NCBI GenBank assembly: GCA_022008415.1
Contig: JAIRBC010000006.1
Span: forward strand, 62,001 to 126,000
Reading direction: 5' to 3'
Length of the DNA: 64,000 nt
Source: Cerina litoralis
GTDB lineage: Bacteria > Bacteroidota > Bacteroidia > Flavobacteriales > Flavobacteriaceae
Part shown: positions 36,340 to 46,103 of the stretch, one piece after another
How positions within the stretch are numbered: the first letter of the stretch is position 1
How the letters are laid out: each line of letters starts with the position of its first letter
Position numbers and translations under genes: made by a program
Notes under the pieces: generated by a model
The model's database searches: none
What the model saw: only the letters and a program-made list of their open reading frames with translations
Told to the model about the DNA's origin: nothing

Positions 36340-37593
36340 CTAGCGGTTCTCGATGTCCTCTAAATCAATAATATGGGCTACCGTTTTCACCAAGCGTTGA
36401 TGGTTCTTTACGAACGGATTGGACTGGTCCCAGACATACCCGGCCAACACGGCGCAAATTTGTTCCTTGATCTCGGGGTTTTCGGGACGATGAAAAAACA
36501 ACTTTTGCAGGTTGCCGGTATACCATTCGTTAACATAGGTCGAAAAAACGGCAACCCCAGCTTTTATGTAATCGGAATATTCTTTTTCCCAATCCAAATT
36601 TTCACCGTTCAATTCCCGGTTGATAAGCTTTGCCGCCAATAGGCCCGATTCCGTGGCGAACGTAACCCCAGAAGAAAAAACTGGGTCCAGGAACTCAGAA
36701 CTGTTCCCGGTAAGTACGTAACCATTGCCGTACAATTGCTTGACCGATTTAGAATAGTTTTTGATGAGGATTGGTTCAAAAAGGAATTCGGAGTCCTTGA
36801 ACCGGTCCCGATAATAATCGGACAGCCTAATCATGGCTTTAAGCTTTTCGGAATTGGTTCCGGGAAAGGATTCCAAATATTCCGTGGGTCCTACGTATCC
36901 CAAGCTAGTGTTGCCATTGGAAAATGGAATGACCCAAAGCCAGGTTTCGGTAGAAACAACATCAAATGTTATAAGGGTTCCTTCTGTCCCTTCGGGGCGT
37001 TTTTCTTCCTTTACATGGGTAAAAATGGAAGAGTGTTTGGGCAGGGCCGAGGGCTTGTCCAGATCCAATAAGCGGGGAAGCACCCGGCCATACCCGCTCG
37101 AATCTATAATGAACTTGGCATTAATGGTCTCCAGATTGCCATCCTTATCCTTTACGGTCGTTTTGGATGATCCGTCCGTTGCAAAAGAAACATCCACTAC
37201 TTCGTGTTCAAAAGCAATATCCACCCCTTTTCGTTGTACTTCATCGGTCAGGGCTTTGTCAAAATCGGCACGGGGCACCTGCCAGGTATAGTCCCAACCC
37301 TTGGTATGTTTTTTACTAAAATCGAAATGACATACGGCATCCCCTTTTATAAAGCGCGCCCCGTCCTTAATCTCAAAATTGCAGTCCTGCAAACATTCCA
37401 GCAGCCCTACCTCCTCAAAATGGTCCATACATCTAGGCAAAAGGCTTTCCCCTATAACAAATCTCGGAAATTTACTTTTTTCAACTACCTTAACACGTAT
37501 GCCCTCGATGTGTAGATAGGAGGCTGCAACACAGCCCGACGGTCCAGCCCCGATTATTAAGACATCCGTATTTTTTTCATTCATTTTCCCCAT
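36340..37593 (-). CDS. FAD-dependent halogenase-like oxidoreductase of flexirubin cluster
   Basis: 417 residues (an ATG three codons later is equally possible). FAD site VLIIGAGPSGCVAASYL; then FPRFVIGESLLPRCMDHFEE; the sequence WLWVIP at 218-223 fits the WxWxIP motif typical of flavin-dependent halogenases and absent from most monooxygenases. C-terminal half has the GYVLTGNSSEFLDPVFSSGV block. Some flexirubins are chlorinated, so ring halogenation is a reasonable guess; hydroxylation is the alternative. I cannot place the catalytic Lys with certainty. Transcribed divergently from the ammonia-lyase. Confidence 0.83.
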   Translation of the reverse strand: MGKMNEKNTDVLIIGAGPSGCVAASYLHIEGIRVKVVEKSKFPRFVIGESLLPRCMDHFEEVGLLECLQDCNFEIKDGARFIKGDAVCHFDFSKKHTKGWDYTWQVPRADFDKALTDEVQRKGVDIAFEHEVVDVSFATDGSSKTTVKDKDGNLETINAKFIIDSSGYGRVLPRLLDLDKPSALPKHSSIFTHVKEEKRPEGTEGTLITFDVVSTETWLWVIPFSNGNTSLGYVGPTEYLESFPGTNSEKLKAMIRLSDYYRDRFKDSEFLFEPILIKNYSKSVKQLYGNGYVLTGNSSEFLDPVFSSGVTFATESGLLAAKLINRELNGENLDWEKEYSDYIKAGVAVFSTYVNEWYTGNLQKLFFHRPENPEIKEQICAVLAGYVWDQSNPFVKNHQRLVKTVAHIIDLEDIENR

Positions 37594-37890
37594 TAAAACA
37601 TATATTTGTTAATTATACGCAATTTACAATCCAAATTAACAATTTTACTCGAAGATTGAATCCGAAATTTAATTAATTGTTAATTGATTTTCCGTACAAG
37701 AGTGGGCCGATAATTTAATTCCTCCATGGTTATGCAGGCCTTTTTACTGGAATTCTTATATAATATAGGCTTACTTATGGCCATTAACGAAAGATTTCTT
37801 TTTTTTGCAAGGATTTTTGAGAATTTAGAGAGCTTTATATAGTGCCCGTAAGGAGTTCAAATCGTAATTTTAACATTGTACCGGAATTAA
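37594..37890. promoter_or_regulatory. Divergent promoter region, halogenase / ammonia-lyase
   Basis: AT-rich 297-bp gap without an ORF. On the minus strand a TTAATTTG box (37639-37632) lies 39 nt before the halogenase ATG; the same box precedes four other genes here at 28-31 nt. For the ammonia-lyase side I find no exact TAnnTTTG box. Confidence 0.45.
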
Positions 37891-39411
37891 ATGCTTACAC
37901 TAAAAGAAAATTTGGGATTGGAAGCGTTCCGAAAAGTAATTTTTGAAGAACAAGTCCTCCAGATCGACCCTGCTGTAAAGGAAACAGTACAAAATAGTTT
38001 TGATTTCCTGAAAAAATTCTCTGAAAACAAGGTAATATATGGTGTCAATACGGGCTTTGGTCCCATGGCCCAATACAAAATAGCGGATTCAGAAAGAATA
38101 AAGCTACAATTCAACCTGATTCGTAGCCATGCCTCTGGAACTGGAAATCCCATACCTCCTATTTATGTAAAAGCCGCAATGCTGGCGAGACTCAATACCC
38201 TGAGCCTTGGTAATTCCGGCGTCCACCCTTCAGTGATCGAATTGATGGCCACCTTGATAAACAAGGATATCACCCCGGTGATCTATGAACATGGCGGAGT
38301 TGGGGCCAGTGGCGATTTGGTACAATTGGCACACTTGGCTTTGGCTTTGATAGGGGAAGGAGAGGTGATATATAAAGGAGAAAGGACCCCTACTCGGGAA
38401 GTCTTTGAAAAGGAAGGTTTAAAACCGATAACCGTCGCCCTAAGGGAAGGATTGGCATTGATCAACGGGACCTCGGTAATGACGGGAATCGGAATCATTA
38501 ACTCCATTTACGCCAGAACTCTATTAAATTGGATGATAGGTTGCTCCGCAGCGATCAATGAAATTGTAAAAGCTTACGACGATCATTTGTCCTTGGAGCT
38601 CAATCGGACCAAAAGGCACAATGGTCAGCGAAAGATTGCCGAATTGATGCGAAATCATCTAAAGGACAGTTCCCTGACCCGCAAGAGGGAGGATCACCTA
38701 TATCGCAACAATCCAGATGTGGCGGTGTTTGAGGAAAAAGTTCAGGAATACTATTCCCTGCGATGTGTCCCACAAATTTTGGGACCTGTTTTGGATACGT
38801 TAAATTCAGTGGAAAGTGTTCTCATGCAGGAGGTAAACTCGGCCAATGATAATCCTATAGTGGATGTTGATCGGCAGCAAGTGTATCACGGAGGTAATTT
38901 TCATGGGGACTATATTTCCCTGGAAATGGACAAGCTGAAAATTGTGACCGCAAAAATGAGCATGTTGGCCGAGCGTCAATTGAATTATTTGCTAAATCCG
39001 AACCTTAACAATATCCTCCCGCCCTTTGTCAACCTAGGCAAGCTAGGTCTCAATTTTGGTATGCAAGGCGTTCAATTTACCGCTACCTCTACGACGGCCG
39101 AGAACCAGATGTTGTCCAATCCAATGTATGTGCACAGTATTCCAAACAATAACGATAACCAGGATATTGTTAGCATGGGAACTAATGCGGCCCTTACAAC
39201 AAAAAAAGTAATCGAGAATTCATTTGAGGTGGTCGCTATAGAAATTATTACGATAGTCCAGGCCATAGAATACCTTGAGGTACAAGATAAAGTATCTTCA
39301 AAAACTAGAAAAATGTATGATGAAATACGAAAATTAGTCCCTATCTTTATTGAAGATGTGACCATGTACCCTTATGTGAACAGGGTAAAAAGCTTTATAA
39401 TGAAACACTAA
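37891..39411 (+). CDS. Aromatic amino acid ammonia-lyase, tyrosine type (TAL)
   Basis: 506 residues. The MIO cofactor forms from Ala139-Ser140-Gly141 (GGVGASGDLVQL); catalytic Tyr50 lies in VIYGVNTGFGPMAQY. The stretch NLIRSHASGTG (~76-86) and much of the rest match, from memory, the flexirubin-associated TAL of Flavobacterium johnsoniae, characterised as an efficient tyrosine ammonia-lyase. It would deaminate tyrosine to 4-coumarate, the aryl starter for the polyene. Histidine ammonia-lyase is the alternative, but hut genes are absent. First gene of a tight right-arm operon: gaps of 6-13 bp through to the acyltransferase at 43703. Confidence 0.93.
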   Translation: MLTLKENLGLEAFRKVIFEEQVLQIDPAVKETVQNSFDFLKKFSENKVIYGVNTGFGPMAQYKIADSERIKLQFNLIRSHASGTGNPIPPIYVKAAMLARLNTLSLGNSGVHPSVIELMATLINKDITPVIYEHGGVGASGDLVQLAHLALALIGEGEVIYKGERTPTREVFEKEGLKPITVALREGLALINGTSVMTGIGIINSIYARTLLNWMIGCSAAINEIVKAYDDHLSLELNRTKRHNGQRKIAELMRNHLKDSSLTRKREDHLYRNNPDVAVFEEKVQEYYSLRCVPQILGPVLDTLNSVESVLMQEVNSANDNPIVDVDRQQVYHGGNFHGDYISLEMDKLKIVTAKMSMLAERQLNYLLNPNLNNILPPFVNLGKLGLNFGMQGVQFTATSTTAENQMLSNPMYVHSIPNNNDNQDIVSMGTNAALTTKKVIENSFEVVAIEIITIVQAIEYLEVQDKVSSKTRKMYDEIRKLVPIFIEDVTMYPYVNRVKSFIMKH

Positions 39412-39423
39412 AATTACTGCCTT

Positions 39424-40566
39424 ATGAGAACCCAATGTATTTTCTTCTACTTTTTGATCTTTGGTATTTTTCTGTCCTTTGGGCAAGAACTGGCCTTGGT
39501 GCGGGAAAACAAACTTTTTGGATATATAGACAGGTCGGGGGAGTATGTAATTGAGCCGCAGTTTCAAAAAGCTGCTAGTTTTTCCAATGAATATGCGGCG
39601 TCGGAAAAGGATAAAAAATGGGGATTTATAAATACATCGGGCGAATGGGCTATCCAACCCGAATACGATCAGGTAAAGGCATTTAACTCTGGTTATGCCC
39701 TCGTTAAAAGGGATGACCAGTGGAACTATATTGATGGTTCTGGCAAGGTATTGAAAACCCCGGTACCGGATAAATATTACGATTTTAATGATGGGGTCGC
39801 CATCTTTAAGAAAGGGGAAAAAGTGGGGCTTTTAGGCACCGACGGTAAATTGATACTGGAACCCACCTATGATGAAATTAAGCCATTTAAAGGAAATTAC
39901 ACCAAGGCTAGGCAAGGAGAGCTATGGGGATTGATAAACAAAAAGGGAAAAGAATTTGTCCCGTTGGAATACAAAGAGATAGGACACTATAACAAGAACG
40001 GAATATGGGCCAAAAAGGGCGAAGCGTTTGGGGTAATTGCCAAAGGGGCGTTTATACCAGTCGCCGATGTGGACAAGATATGGGATTTCAGGGACGGTTC
40101 CAATCTAACTTATGCCCGGAGCAATAAAAAATTGGGATTTGTCAATGGGGAAGGAGAATGGGTTATTCAACCGACTTTTGAAAAAGCTAGAGCTTTTAAC
40201 GTGGGGTTGGCACCGGTCTATTTCGATAAGAAATGGGGCTATATTGACGAAAAAGGTGACCGGATAATCGATTTTACGTACAAGGATGCCGAGGTCTTTG
40301 CCAATAACGGCCTAGCTCCGGTAAAAGATAAATTATGGGGATTTATAGATAAAACGGGTAAATTGGTGATACCCCAGGAGTACGATATTAACATTGGGAT
40401 GGCTTTTGCCGCCACCTTATTTGGAGTTGACGACCAGGTAGGTTTTATCGAGGGTCTAGCCCGCGTTAAAACAAAAAAGGGCTGGGGCTTTATCGATGAA
40501 AAAGGTAAACTTTTGGGAAACCGATGGTACAAAAATGCAGAATTATTTGTTGATCCAAAAAAATAA
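39424..40566 (+). CDS. Secreted WG-repeat protein
   Basis: 380 residues with a signal peptide (cleavage near SFGQ). About eight WG (or FGYID) repeats of ~45 residues: FGYIDRSGEYVIEPQF, KWGFINTSGEWAIQPEY, KWGYIDEKGDRIIDF, LWGFIDKTGKLVIPQEY. The repeats build a beta-rich surface, probably for binding. No catalytic role is known. It lies in the operon 12 bp after the ammonia-lyase and 13 bp before the ketoreductase. Being secreted among cytoplasmic enzymes makes it an odd member; an envelope helper is possible. Confidence 0.88.
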   Translation: MRTQCIFFYFLIFGIFLSFGQELALVRENKLFGYIDRSGEYVIEPQFQKAASFSNEYAASEKDKKWGFINTSGEWAIQPEYDQVKAFNSGYALVKRDDQWNYIDGSGKVLKTPVPDKYYDFNDGVAIFKKGEKVGLLGTDGKLILEPTYDEIKPFKGNYTKARQGELWGLINKKGKEFVPLEYKEIGHYNKNGIWAKKGEAFGVIAKGAFIPVADVDKIWDFRDGSNLTYARSNKKLGFVNGEGEWVIQPTFEKARAFNVGLAPVYFDKKWGYIDEKGDRIIDFTYKDAEVFANNGLAPVKDKLWGFIDKTGKLVIPQEYDINIGMAFAATLFGVDDQVGFIEGLARVKTKKGWGFIDEKGKLLGNRWYKNAELFVDPKK

Positions 40567-40579
40567 GTAATACCGATTT

Positions 40580-41335
40580 ATGCAGGAGGAAATCGAGGAA
40601 CAAAACAAATATGCCCTTATCACGGGAGGATCTAGAGGAATTGGGAGGGCCATTTGCATTCAATTGGCTAAGGATTCCAAATATCGAATTTTGATCAACT
40701 ACCGATCCAACAAAAATGCCGCGGAGGAAACTTTAAGGGAAGTTGTTTTAGCTGGGGGCCAAGGAGAACTTCTCCCTTTTGATGTGGTCGATGCCGAGTC
40801 TGTCAATACATCTTTGGATCAGTGGCAGGAAAACCACAAAGATGCCATAATAGAGGTAATCGTAAATAATGCCGGAATCACTAGGGATGGACTTTTTATG
40901 TGGATGAAGCCCGAGGATTGGAACGAAGTAATAAATACCAGTCTCAATGGGTTTTTTAATGTTACTAATCGGTTAATCAAACAATTATTGATCAACAAAT
41001 ACGGTAGGATCATCAATATGGTCTCCCTGTCGGGAGTCAAAGGCACTGCAGGGCAGGCCAACTATTCTGCGGCAAAGGGAGCGGTGATTGCTGCAACCAA
41101 GGCCTTGGCGCAAGAGGTAGCGAAGAGAAACGTTACAGTAAATGCCGTGGCACCTGGCTTTATAGCTACAGATCTGACCTCGGACCTCGATGAGAAAGAA
41201 CTCAAAAAAATGATTCCGGCAAACAGGTTTGGGACATCTGGGGAGGTAGCCCATCTTGTATCTTTTCTGGCCTCGGAAAAATCGTCCTATATTACAGGTG
41301 AGATCATCAATATCAATGGAGGAATATACTCTTAA
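40580..41335 (+). CDS. 3-oxoacyl-ACP reductase (FabG-like SDR)
   Basis: 251 residues, classical short-chain dehydrogenase: NADP site LITGGSRGIGRA, NNAG at ~94, catalytic Ser in NMVSLSGVKG and YSAAK, and the C-terminal NINGG. It reduces the 3-ketoacyl-ACP made by the cluster's ketosynthases, the ketoreductase step of polyene building. It is the only ketoreductase in the window. Spaced 13 bp from the WG gene and 9 bp from the next ketosynthase. Confidence 0.93.
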   Translation: MQEEIEEQNKYALITGGSRGIGRAICIQLAKDSKYRILINYRSNKNAAEETLREVVLAGGQGELLPFDVVDAESVNTSLDQWQENHKDAIIEVIVNNAGITRDGLFMWMKPEDWNEVINTSLNGFFNVTNRLIKQLLINKYGRIINMVSLSGVKGTAGQANYSAAKGAVIAATKALAQEVAKRNVTVNAVAPGFIATDLTSDLDEKELKKMIPANRFGTSGEVAHLVSFLASEKSSYITGEIININGGIYS

Positions 41336-41344
41336 TATGAAGCA

Positions 41345-42562
41345 ATGGGCAGGGTGGTAATAACGGGAATGGGAATTTATTCCTGTATCGGAAGAAATTT
41401 GGAAGAAGTCAAAAAATCCCTTAAAGAAGGGACGTCGGGTATAATATTCGATGAAAAACGAAAAGTAATGGGATATCGTTCCTGTCTAACTGGAATGGTA
41501 GAAGAACCGAACCTAAAAGACAAATTGTCGAGAAGGGAGCGGATAAGTTTAGGCGAAGAAGGAAATTATGCGTACGTGGCCACTACGGAAGCATTGGAGA
41601 ATGCAAAAATAGACCAGAAATATTTAGACGATCATATTGTCGGAATTTTGTACGGCAACGATAGTACCGCCAAATCGGTAATGGAATCCGTAGATAAGAT
41701 TCGCGAAAAGCACGATACTACTTTGGTGGGTTCCGGCGCCATTTTCAAGGCGATGAACTCTACCATTACCATGAATCTGGCCACGATTTTTAAACTTAAA
41801 GGCATCAACTTTACCATAAGTGCGGCCTGCGCAAGTGGTTCACACGCCGTGGGGATGGCTTATTTGCTTATTAAGAACGGGCTTCAGGATTGCATAATAT
41901 GTGGTGGAGCCCAAGAAATAAACGAAATTGCCATGGGAAGTTTTGACGGCCTTGGGGTTTTTTCGGTAAACCATAACGACCCAACAAAAGCCTGCCGACC
42001 GTTCGATAGGGACCGCGATGGACTTGTGCCCAGTGGAGGGGGCGCCACCCTAATTTTGGAAAGTTATGAATCTGCCGTTAAACGGGGGGCCCCTATTTTA
42101 GGCGAGGTAATGGGCTATGGTTTCTCGTCCAACGGGGAGCATATCTCGACACCCAATGTGGACGGACCGAGCAGATCCATGGAAATGGCATTGGAACAAG
42201 CTGGACTACAGGCTATGGATGTAGACTATGTAAATGCCCACGCGACATCGACACCCGTTGGGGATGCCAATGAAGCCAAGGCTATTTACAATGTATTTGG
42301 CAGCCACTGCCCCCCCGTGAGCTCCACAAAATCGATGACCGGACATGAGTGTTGGATGGCAGGGGCAAGTGAAATCATTTATTCCATGATTATGATGCAG
42401 AACTCTTTTGTCGCACCAAATATTAACCTGGAAAACCCGGACACAAATGCTTCCAAATTAAACTTGGTCAACAAAACCCTAAGTAAAAAAATTGATGTAT
42501 TTTTGTCCAATTCTTTTGGATTTGGAGGAACAAATTCATCAATTATAGTAAAAAAGGCCTGA
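41345..42562 (+). CDS. Beta-ketoacyl-ACP synthase (KAS II-like), active
   Basis: 405 residues. Full catalytic set: Cys162 (SAACASGSHAVG), His299 (VNAHATSTPVGD) and His334 (MTGHECWMAG). FabF-type fold and length. In the tight ketoreductase-ketosynthase-ACP order it is the right-arm condensing enzyme for chain elongation of the polyene or of the resorcinol acyl chain; sequence cannot choose between them. The stop is 6 bp before the ACP ATG. Confidence 0.93.
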   Translation: MGRVVITGMGIYSCIGRNLEEVKKSLKEGTSGIIFDEKRKVMGYRSCLTGMVEEPNLKDKLSRRERISLGEEGNYAYVATTEALENAKIDQKYLDDHIVGILYGNDSTAKSVMESVDKIREKHDTTLVGSGAIFKAMNSTITMNLATIFKLKGINFTISAACASGSHAVGMAYLLIKNGLQDCIICGGAQEINEIAMGSFDGLGVFSVNHNDPTKACRPFDRDRDGLVPSGGGATLILESYESAVKRGAPILGEVMGYGFSSNGEHISTPNVDGPSRSMEMALEQAGLQAMDVDYVNAHATSTPVGDANEAKAIYNVFGSHCPPVSSTKSMTGHECWMAGASEIIYSMIMMQNSFVAPNINLENPDTNASKLNLVNKTLSKKIDVFLSNSFGFGGTNSSIIVKKA

Positions 42563-42568
42563 TTGAGT

Positions 42569-42811
42569 ATGGACAAGGACGTCATTATTAAAAAGATAAA
42601 TCACTTTCTCATAGATGAATTTGAGGTAGATAGCGATGAGCTTTCCCCAGACGCCAATCTAAAGGAAACTTTGGAACTGGATAGCCTGGATTTCGTGGAT
42701 CTGGTAGTGGCGATCGAGTCCAATTTTGGGGTAAAGCTAGACGGCGAAGATTTTGTGGGGGTTAAAACGCTTCAGGATTTTTACGATTTAATTGAGGAGA
42801 GGTTAAGTTAA
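42569..42811 (+). CDS. Acyl carrier protein
   Basis: 80 residues from ATG 42569; a TTG two codons earlier (42563) is open too but overlaps nothing useful. Four-helix ACP with phosphopantetheine Ser39 in LELDSLDFVDLVV. The acidic helix II is typical. Carries the growing chain for the neighbouring ketosynthase and ketoreductase. A second ACP lies at 53434 at the other end of the right arm, so the two may serve aryl and alkyl branches separately; that division is a guess. Confidence 0.93.
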   Translation: MDKDVIIKKINHFLIDEFEVDSDELSPDANLKETLELDSLDFVDLVVAIESNFGVKLDGEDFVGVKTLQDFYDLIEERLS

Positions 42812-42818
42812 AAATTCC

Positions 42819-43703
42819 ATGGCCGGCGAATGGGAAGGAAAGTCTAGGGGTACCGTTTTAGGGTATCGTATATTTGTCTTTTGCATTAAAAAATTTGGCA
42901 TCCGGGCCGCGTACATTCTTCTGTATTTCGTGGCCTTTTACTTTTGTTTCTTCTCCAAGACGGGCACCCGATCTATTTACTACTATTTTCGTAAACGCAG
43001 GGGCTTTAGTGCCTTAAAAAGCGTTCTTTCCATCTACAGGAGCTATTACACTTTTGGCCAGACTATTATAGATAAAGTGGCGATATCATCCGGACTTCGT
43101 GACAGGTTCACCTATGATTTTGATGGCGTGGACAATCTCGGCCAGGTATTGGCCGAAAAAAAAGGCGGCCTGCTGATCAGTGCACACGTCGGCAATTTTG
43201 AGATCGCCCATTTTTTTCTGAACGAATTGGAAGAGAATGCCCCTATAAATTTACTCACTACGGACCGGGAACACGGGGCAATTAAGGATTATTTAGACCG
43301 AATCTCTTCCAAGCCCCAAATAAAATTTATCCTATATCGAGAAGATTTCACACACATTTTCGAAATAGGTGCTGCCCTATCGAGAAACGAACTAATTTGT
43401 ATTACCGGTGATAGATATGCAAAGCAAACAAAATTTCTGGAAGCAAATCTATTGGGTAAAACGGCCAAATTTCCGGTAGGTCCTTTTTTGATGGGGCAGA
43501 AACTAAAGGTGCCCATACTTTTTGTCTATGTGATGAAGGAAAAGAACCTTCATTATCATTTGTATGCCAGAAAAGTAGAAGCCGAGGACCAGAATGCAAA
43601 GTCTGTCCTAGCCCATTACGTGGAGAGCATTACATGGGTCTTGGACAAATACCCATATCAGTGGTTCAATTATTTCGATTTTTGGGATACCCAAAAAAAT
43701 TAA
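42819..43703 (+). CDS. LpxL/HtrB-like lipid A-type acyltransferase of flexirubin cluster
   Basis: 294 residues. A membrane segment near residues 30-50 and the acyltransferase motif HVGNFE (~125), followed by GDRYAKQTKF and PVGPFLMGQKLKVPILFVYV, as in lysophospholipid/lipid A biosynthesis acyltransferases. In flexirubin clusters it could attach the polyene acyl chain to the resorcinol or another acceptor at the inner membrane. Starts 7 bp after the ACP gene and is the last gene before a 191-bp gap. Confidence 0.87.
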   Translation: MAGEWEGKSRGTVLGYRIFVFCIKKFGIRAAYILLYFVAFYFCFFSKTGTRSIYYYFRKRRGFSALKSVLSIYRSYYTFGQTIIDKVAISSGLRDRFTYDFDGVDNLGQVLAEKKGGLLISAHVGNFEIAHFFLNELEENAPINLLTTDREHGAIKDYLDRISSKPQIKFILYREDFTHIFEIGAALSRNELICITGDRYAKQTKFLEANLLGKTAKFPVGPFLMGQKLKVPILFVYVMKEKNLHYHLYARKVEAEDQNAKSVLAHYVESITWVLDKYPYQWFNYFDFWDTQKN

Positions 43704-43894
43704 TTCGCAATCGATTATAATTGTATGGTTATTGAATATTATTTAGATTGTCCTTTGATAGGAGGTTTTTGTCGGATAGGCCCAAGACGCTTTTTACGAA
43801 GGATTAAATCTTGTCCCATGGTTCTAGATTTCAACGAAAATCCTTGATCGAGAGGGCCATGTAGCGACAACATAATTATTGTTATATTTTACGC

Positions 43895-44821
43895 ATGAAG
43901 GAAGTACTGGTCATTTACTATTCACAAACGGGACAACTACTGGACATTCTAAACAATATCACCTCTAATTTTGACGGGGAGGAGGTGCGCATCACCCTTC
44001 ATAAAATAACTCCCGAGAAAGATTTTGAATTCCCATGGACGCAAGAACGATTTTATGATGCATTCCCGGAATCGTTCCAGCAAATCCCTACTGAACTGAT
44101 GTCCCCAGAGGACGATGTAATGGCCAAAAAATACGATTTGGTGATATTGGGTTATCAAGTTTGGTATTTGTCGCCCTCCATTCCCATAAATTCGTTTTTG
44201 AAGTCGGATCCCGCCAAAGTACTGTTAAAGGATACTCCGGTAATTACCGTGGTAGCTTGTCGGAATATGTGGATCATGGCCCAAGAGAAAGTTAAGATGC
44301 TGCTCCGTGATCTCAATGCCAATCTGGTGGGCCACATAGCCCTTGTAGATCGCCACGTGAACAATATTAGTGTAATTACCATCATGCATTGGGCATTTGG
44401 AGGAAAGAAGACCAAAATGTGGGGCATTTTTCCAAAACCAGGAGTATCCGATAGGGACATAGCCGGGGCCAGACGATTTTCTAGTCCAATTAATGAAAGT
44501 ATCGGGAGTGGTGATTTTTCCGATTTGCAGGAAAAATTATTACAGATTGGTGCTGTTGATGTAAACCCCTATTTGATAGCCACTGATATCCGTGGCAATT
44601 TGGTATTTTCAAAATGGGCTGAGTTGATTTCCAAAAAAGGGAAGTCTGATCGGTTAAAAAGAAAAAAATGGTTAGTTTTATTTAAATTTTATTTGTTATT
44701 TGCCATTTGGGTCATTGCGCCCATAGTATATATTATTTACTTGATCACTTATCTTCCCTCTATAGGCAAGATCAAGAGACAAAAGAAATATTATTCATCC
44801 GTAGAATTAAGGAATATTTAA
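43895..44821 (+). CDS. darA: DarA, dialkylresorcinol condensing enzyme
   Basis: 308 residues. N-terminus LVIYYSQTGQLLDI recalls the flavodoxin phosphate loop. The blocks DFEFPWTQERFYDAFPES and GYQVWYLSPSIPINSFL, and a hydrophobic C-terminal helix (LLFAIWVIAPIVYIIYLITY), match DarA of dialkylresorcinol and flexirubin clusters. With DarB it closes two beta-ketoacyl chains to the 2,5-dialkylcyclohexane-dione/resorcinol ring. It precedes darB by 148 bp; the 191-bp gap before it has an AT-rich TATATTTT box near the ATG. Confidence 0.93.
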   Translation: MKEVLVIYYSQTGQLLDILNNITSNFDGEEVRITLHKITPEKDFEFPWTQERFYDAFPESFQQIPTELMSPEDDVMAKKYDLVILGYQVWYLSPSIPINSFLKSDPAKVLLKDTPVITVVACRNMWIMAQEKVKMLLRDLNANLVGHIALVDRHVNNISVITIMHWAFGGKKTKMWGIFPKPGVSDRDIAGARRFSSPINESIGSGDFSDLQEKLLQIGAVDVNPYLIATDIRGNLVFSKWAELISKKGKSDRLKRKKWLVLFKFYLLFAIWVIAPIVYIIYLITYLPSIGKIKRQKKYYSSVELRNI

Positions 44822-44969
44822 TTAAAGGAGCGTCATGAAATTTTAAAAGCTCCCTTTTAAAAAAAAGACAGTTTAAAGATTTAATGTAAGAATGGAGTGG
44901 TTATCCCGAGAATTCGGGATTCTTAATTCTATAATTAATTTGCAATTATTATTACTAAAATTCAAACGT

Positions 44970-46103
44970 GTGAAAGACGTCTATATCAATAGAATATCAA
45001 AATTTTTGCCCAATGAGCCGGTAGATAATGATCATATGGAGGAGAAATTGGGCTTTATAAACGGGAAGACCTCTAAGGCCCGTCGCCTGGTACTCAGGAA
45101 CAACAAAATTAAAAATAGATACTATGCTATTGATGACCAGGGTAACATTACGCATAACAATGCCCAGCTTACAAAAGAAGCTGTGACGCTTTTGTGCGAT
45201 GCGGATTTTACCGTAAATGATATAGAATTGTTGTCCTGTGGTACTACGAGCCCAGATCAATTGCTGCCTTCCCATGCATCGATGGTCCATGGACTTCTAA
45301 AAAACCATACGTTAGAGGTCAATTCTGCTGCTGGGGCTTGTTGCTCGGGGATGAACGCGCTTAAATACGGATATTTGTCGGTTAGGTCCGGCCAAACGGA
45401 CAATGCTGTTTGTACTGGGTCCGAGCGAACCTCGTCGTGGATGATGGCCGATATTTTTGAGAACGAAGTGAAACATTTGAAGGAATTGGAAGAAAATCCG
45501 ATCCTTGCGTTTCACAAGGAATTTTTACGTTGGATGCTTTCCGACGGGGCGGGGGCCGTATTGTTGGAAAGTTCGCCCAGGGGAGAATCGCCCTTAAAAA
45601 TAGAATGGATGGAAGGGTATTCCTATGCCAATGAACTGGATGCATGTATGTACGCAGGTGGCGAAAAGTTAGACAACGGCCAAATAAAACCGTGGAGCGA
45701 ATATCCAGCTGAGGAATGGGGCCATAGATCGCTCTTTGCGATGAAACAGGATGTACGCCTTTTGAGCGAGAATATTTTGATCAAAGGGGTAAATAGTCTA
45801 AAGCAGGCTATGGAAAAGCACGGTGTTATCCCGGGCCAAGTAGATTACTACCTGCCCCACATTTCTTCCTATTATTTTAAGGAAGAACTATTCCGGGAAT
45901 TGGAGCGTCAAGAAGTTGGGATGTCATGGGATAAATGGTTTATGAACCTGGAAAGAGTAGGTAACGTAGGGGCCGCTTCGGTTTTTCTTATGATGGAGGA
46001 ACTCGTATCTTCAGGAAAATTGAAAAAAGGGGAAAAGATTTTGCTACAAGTACCCGAAAGTGCGCGATTTTCCTATGCCTACGCTTATTTAACAGTTTGT
46101 TAG
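44970..46103 (+). CDS. darB: DarB, KAS III-like ketosynthase for dialkylresorcinol
   Basis: 377 residues from the GTG at 44970 (VKDVYINRISKFLPN); the frame extends 26 codons upstream but those cover a shared promoter/leader block. KAS III fold: active Cys125 in AAGACCSGMNALKYG, His in YLPHISSYYF, Asn in VGNVGAASVF. DarB performs the first carbon-carbon bond between two beta-ketoacyl units, and DarA completes the ring. The next gene begins at the very next base after the stop, so the two hotdog genes are coupled to it. Confidence 0.93.
   Translation: MKDVYINRISKFLPNEPVDNDHMEEKLGFINGKTSKARRLVLRNNKIKNRYYAIDDQGNITHNNAQLTKEAVTLLCDADFTVNDIELLSCGTTSPDQLLPSHASMVHGLLKNHTLEVNSAAGACCSGMNALKYGYLSVRSGQTDNAVCTGSERTSSWMMADIFENEVKHLKELEENPILAFHKEFLRWMLSDGAGAVLLESSPRGESPLKIEWMEGYSYANELDACMYAGGEKLDNGQIKPWSEYPAEEWGHRSLFAMKQDVRLLSENILIKGVNSLKQAMEKHGVIPGQVDYYLPHISSYYFKEELFRELERQEVGMSWDKWFMNLERVGNVGAASVFLMMEELVSSGKLKKGEKILLQVPESARFSYAYAYLTVC

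Noticed and set aside
44892-44969. ATG 26 codons before darB GTG
   Set aside because: The extra residues cover the shared promoter-leader block and are not like DarB N-termini.
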